A stretch of DNA of 64,000 nucleotides from Bradyrhizobium sp. CCBAU 51627. GTDB lineage: Bacteria; Pseudomonadota; Alphaproteobacteria; Rhizobiales; Xanthobacteraceae. The first letter of the stretch is position 1, and the number at the start of each line of letters is the position of its first letter. The stretch is from the NCBI RefSeq assembly GCF_028128765.1, contig NZ_LBJG01000093.1, positions 62,001-126,000 on the forward strand, given 5' to 3'. The notes under the pieces are model-generated. The model saw nothing but the letters and a program-made list of their open reading frames with translations, was not told the origin of the DNA and did no database searches. The translations under genes were made by a program, and so were the position numbers. Shown one piece after another: positions 63,694 through 64,000 of this stretch.

Positions 63694-64000
63694 GCACCGC
63701 CGCGCCTGACACTGCGTCCCCATCGCCGGTGCCGCTGCTCCAGCTGCGCGGCATCAGCAAGGAGTTTCCCGGCGTCAAGGCACTCGACGACGTCTCATTT
63801 GCGCTCTATCCCGGCGAAGTGCACATGCTGCTCGGGGAGAACGGCGCGGGCAAATCGAGCCTGATGAAGGTGCTGTGTGGCGCCTACAGCGCCGATGCCG
63901 GCGAATTCTTCTACAACGGCGAGAAGGTCACGATTTCCTCGACCGCGGACGCGCAGAAGCTCGGCATAGCCGTGATCTTCCAGGAATTCTCGCTCGTCCC
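63690..64000 (+). CDS. Sugar-type ABC transporter ATP-binding protein (partial, 5' end)
   Basis: The first 103 codons of an ATPase running off the window. LLQLRGISKEFPGVKALDDV and the Walker A LLGENGAGKSSLMKVLCGAY are those of the RbsA/MglA family, which has two ATPase halves. The Q-loop (VIFQEFSLVP) ends the visible part. It starts in the stop of the FAD oxidase gene (ATGA). It probably imports the substrate or precursor of the catabolic operon. Confidence 0.88.
   Translation, partial: MSTAAPDTASPSPVPLLQLRGISKEFPGVKALDDVSFALYPGEVHMLLGENGAGKSSLMKVLCGAYSADAGEFFYNGEKVTISSTADAQKLGIAVIFQEFSLV

Overview
The window is GC-rich, densely coded chromosomal DNA of an alphaproteobacterium, almost certainly a Bradyrhizobium or a close relative. 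The assignment rests on an NdvB/NdvC-type cyclic beta-(1,3)(1,6)-glucan locus, a bacterial phosphatidylcholine synthase (Pcs), NasS/NasT nitrate sensing beside a NirA-type nitrite reductase, an IalB-family protein, an SdhE-mfd pair, and palindromic intergenic elements of the kind common in Bradyrhizobium. No phage, plasmid or IS backbone is visible; the content looks like ordinary chromosome plus some accessory catabolic genes.

Layout. 1-4.2 kb: end of an unknown gene, an RraA-like/cupin pair, and the divergent 5-oxoprolinase operon pxpBCA, which meets a 57-residue membrane-protein gene end to end. 4.5-10.8 kb: a nitrate/nitrite assimilation block read leftward (nasT-nasS, then formate/nitrite-family channel, nirA and an Fe-S/FAD reductase) with a structured leader. 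11-17.6 kb: rimO, hypothetical genes, argD preceded by what looks like a complete arginine attenuator, and a Crp/Fnr regulator. 17.7-21 kb: a membrane-anchored trehalose-6-phosphate synthase with three small partners. 21.3-27.5 kb: quinone oxidoreductase, TerC, Pcs, a UbiH-like hydroxylase, an AEC transporter, hspQ and an IalB-family protein. 27.8-32.5 kb: a YejA-like solute-binding protein followed by two proteins that have lost their catalytic motifs (adenylate-forming-like and PleD-like). 32.5-41.4 kb: mfd-sdhE, recG, a frameshifted ketopantoate reductase-like gene, another dehydrogenase and a DUF502 protein. 41.5-45.1 kb: glmS and glmU, the amino-sugar branch. 45.3-52.5 kb: envelope genes and the beta-glucan locus. 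52.7-56.6 kb: tRNA-Lys(UUU), a gene-poor stretch, and several small or hypothetical genes. 56.6-64 kb: a LysR regulator divergent from an aromatic catabolic operon (Dabb protein, maleylacetate reductase, amidohydrolase, dehydrogenase, hydroxyquinol-type dioxygenase, FAD oxidase, start of a sugar-type ABC transporter).

The most interesting signal is upstream of argD (15.3-15.5 kb). A short reading frame ends in an arginine-rich peptide (10 Arg in its last 19 residues). It overlaps segments that can form mutually exclusive 1:2, 2:3 and 3:4 hairpins, and the 3:4 hairpin is a strong intrinsic terminator. This is the design of a ribosome-mediated attenuator, here apparently sensing arginine. Other points of note are the frameshift in the panE-like gene, the Fe-S-for-flavodoxin replacement in the nitrite reductase partner, the possible non-canonical start of the NdvC-like gene, and four genes of 34-57 residues that are easily missed by annotation.
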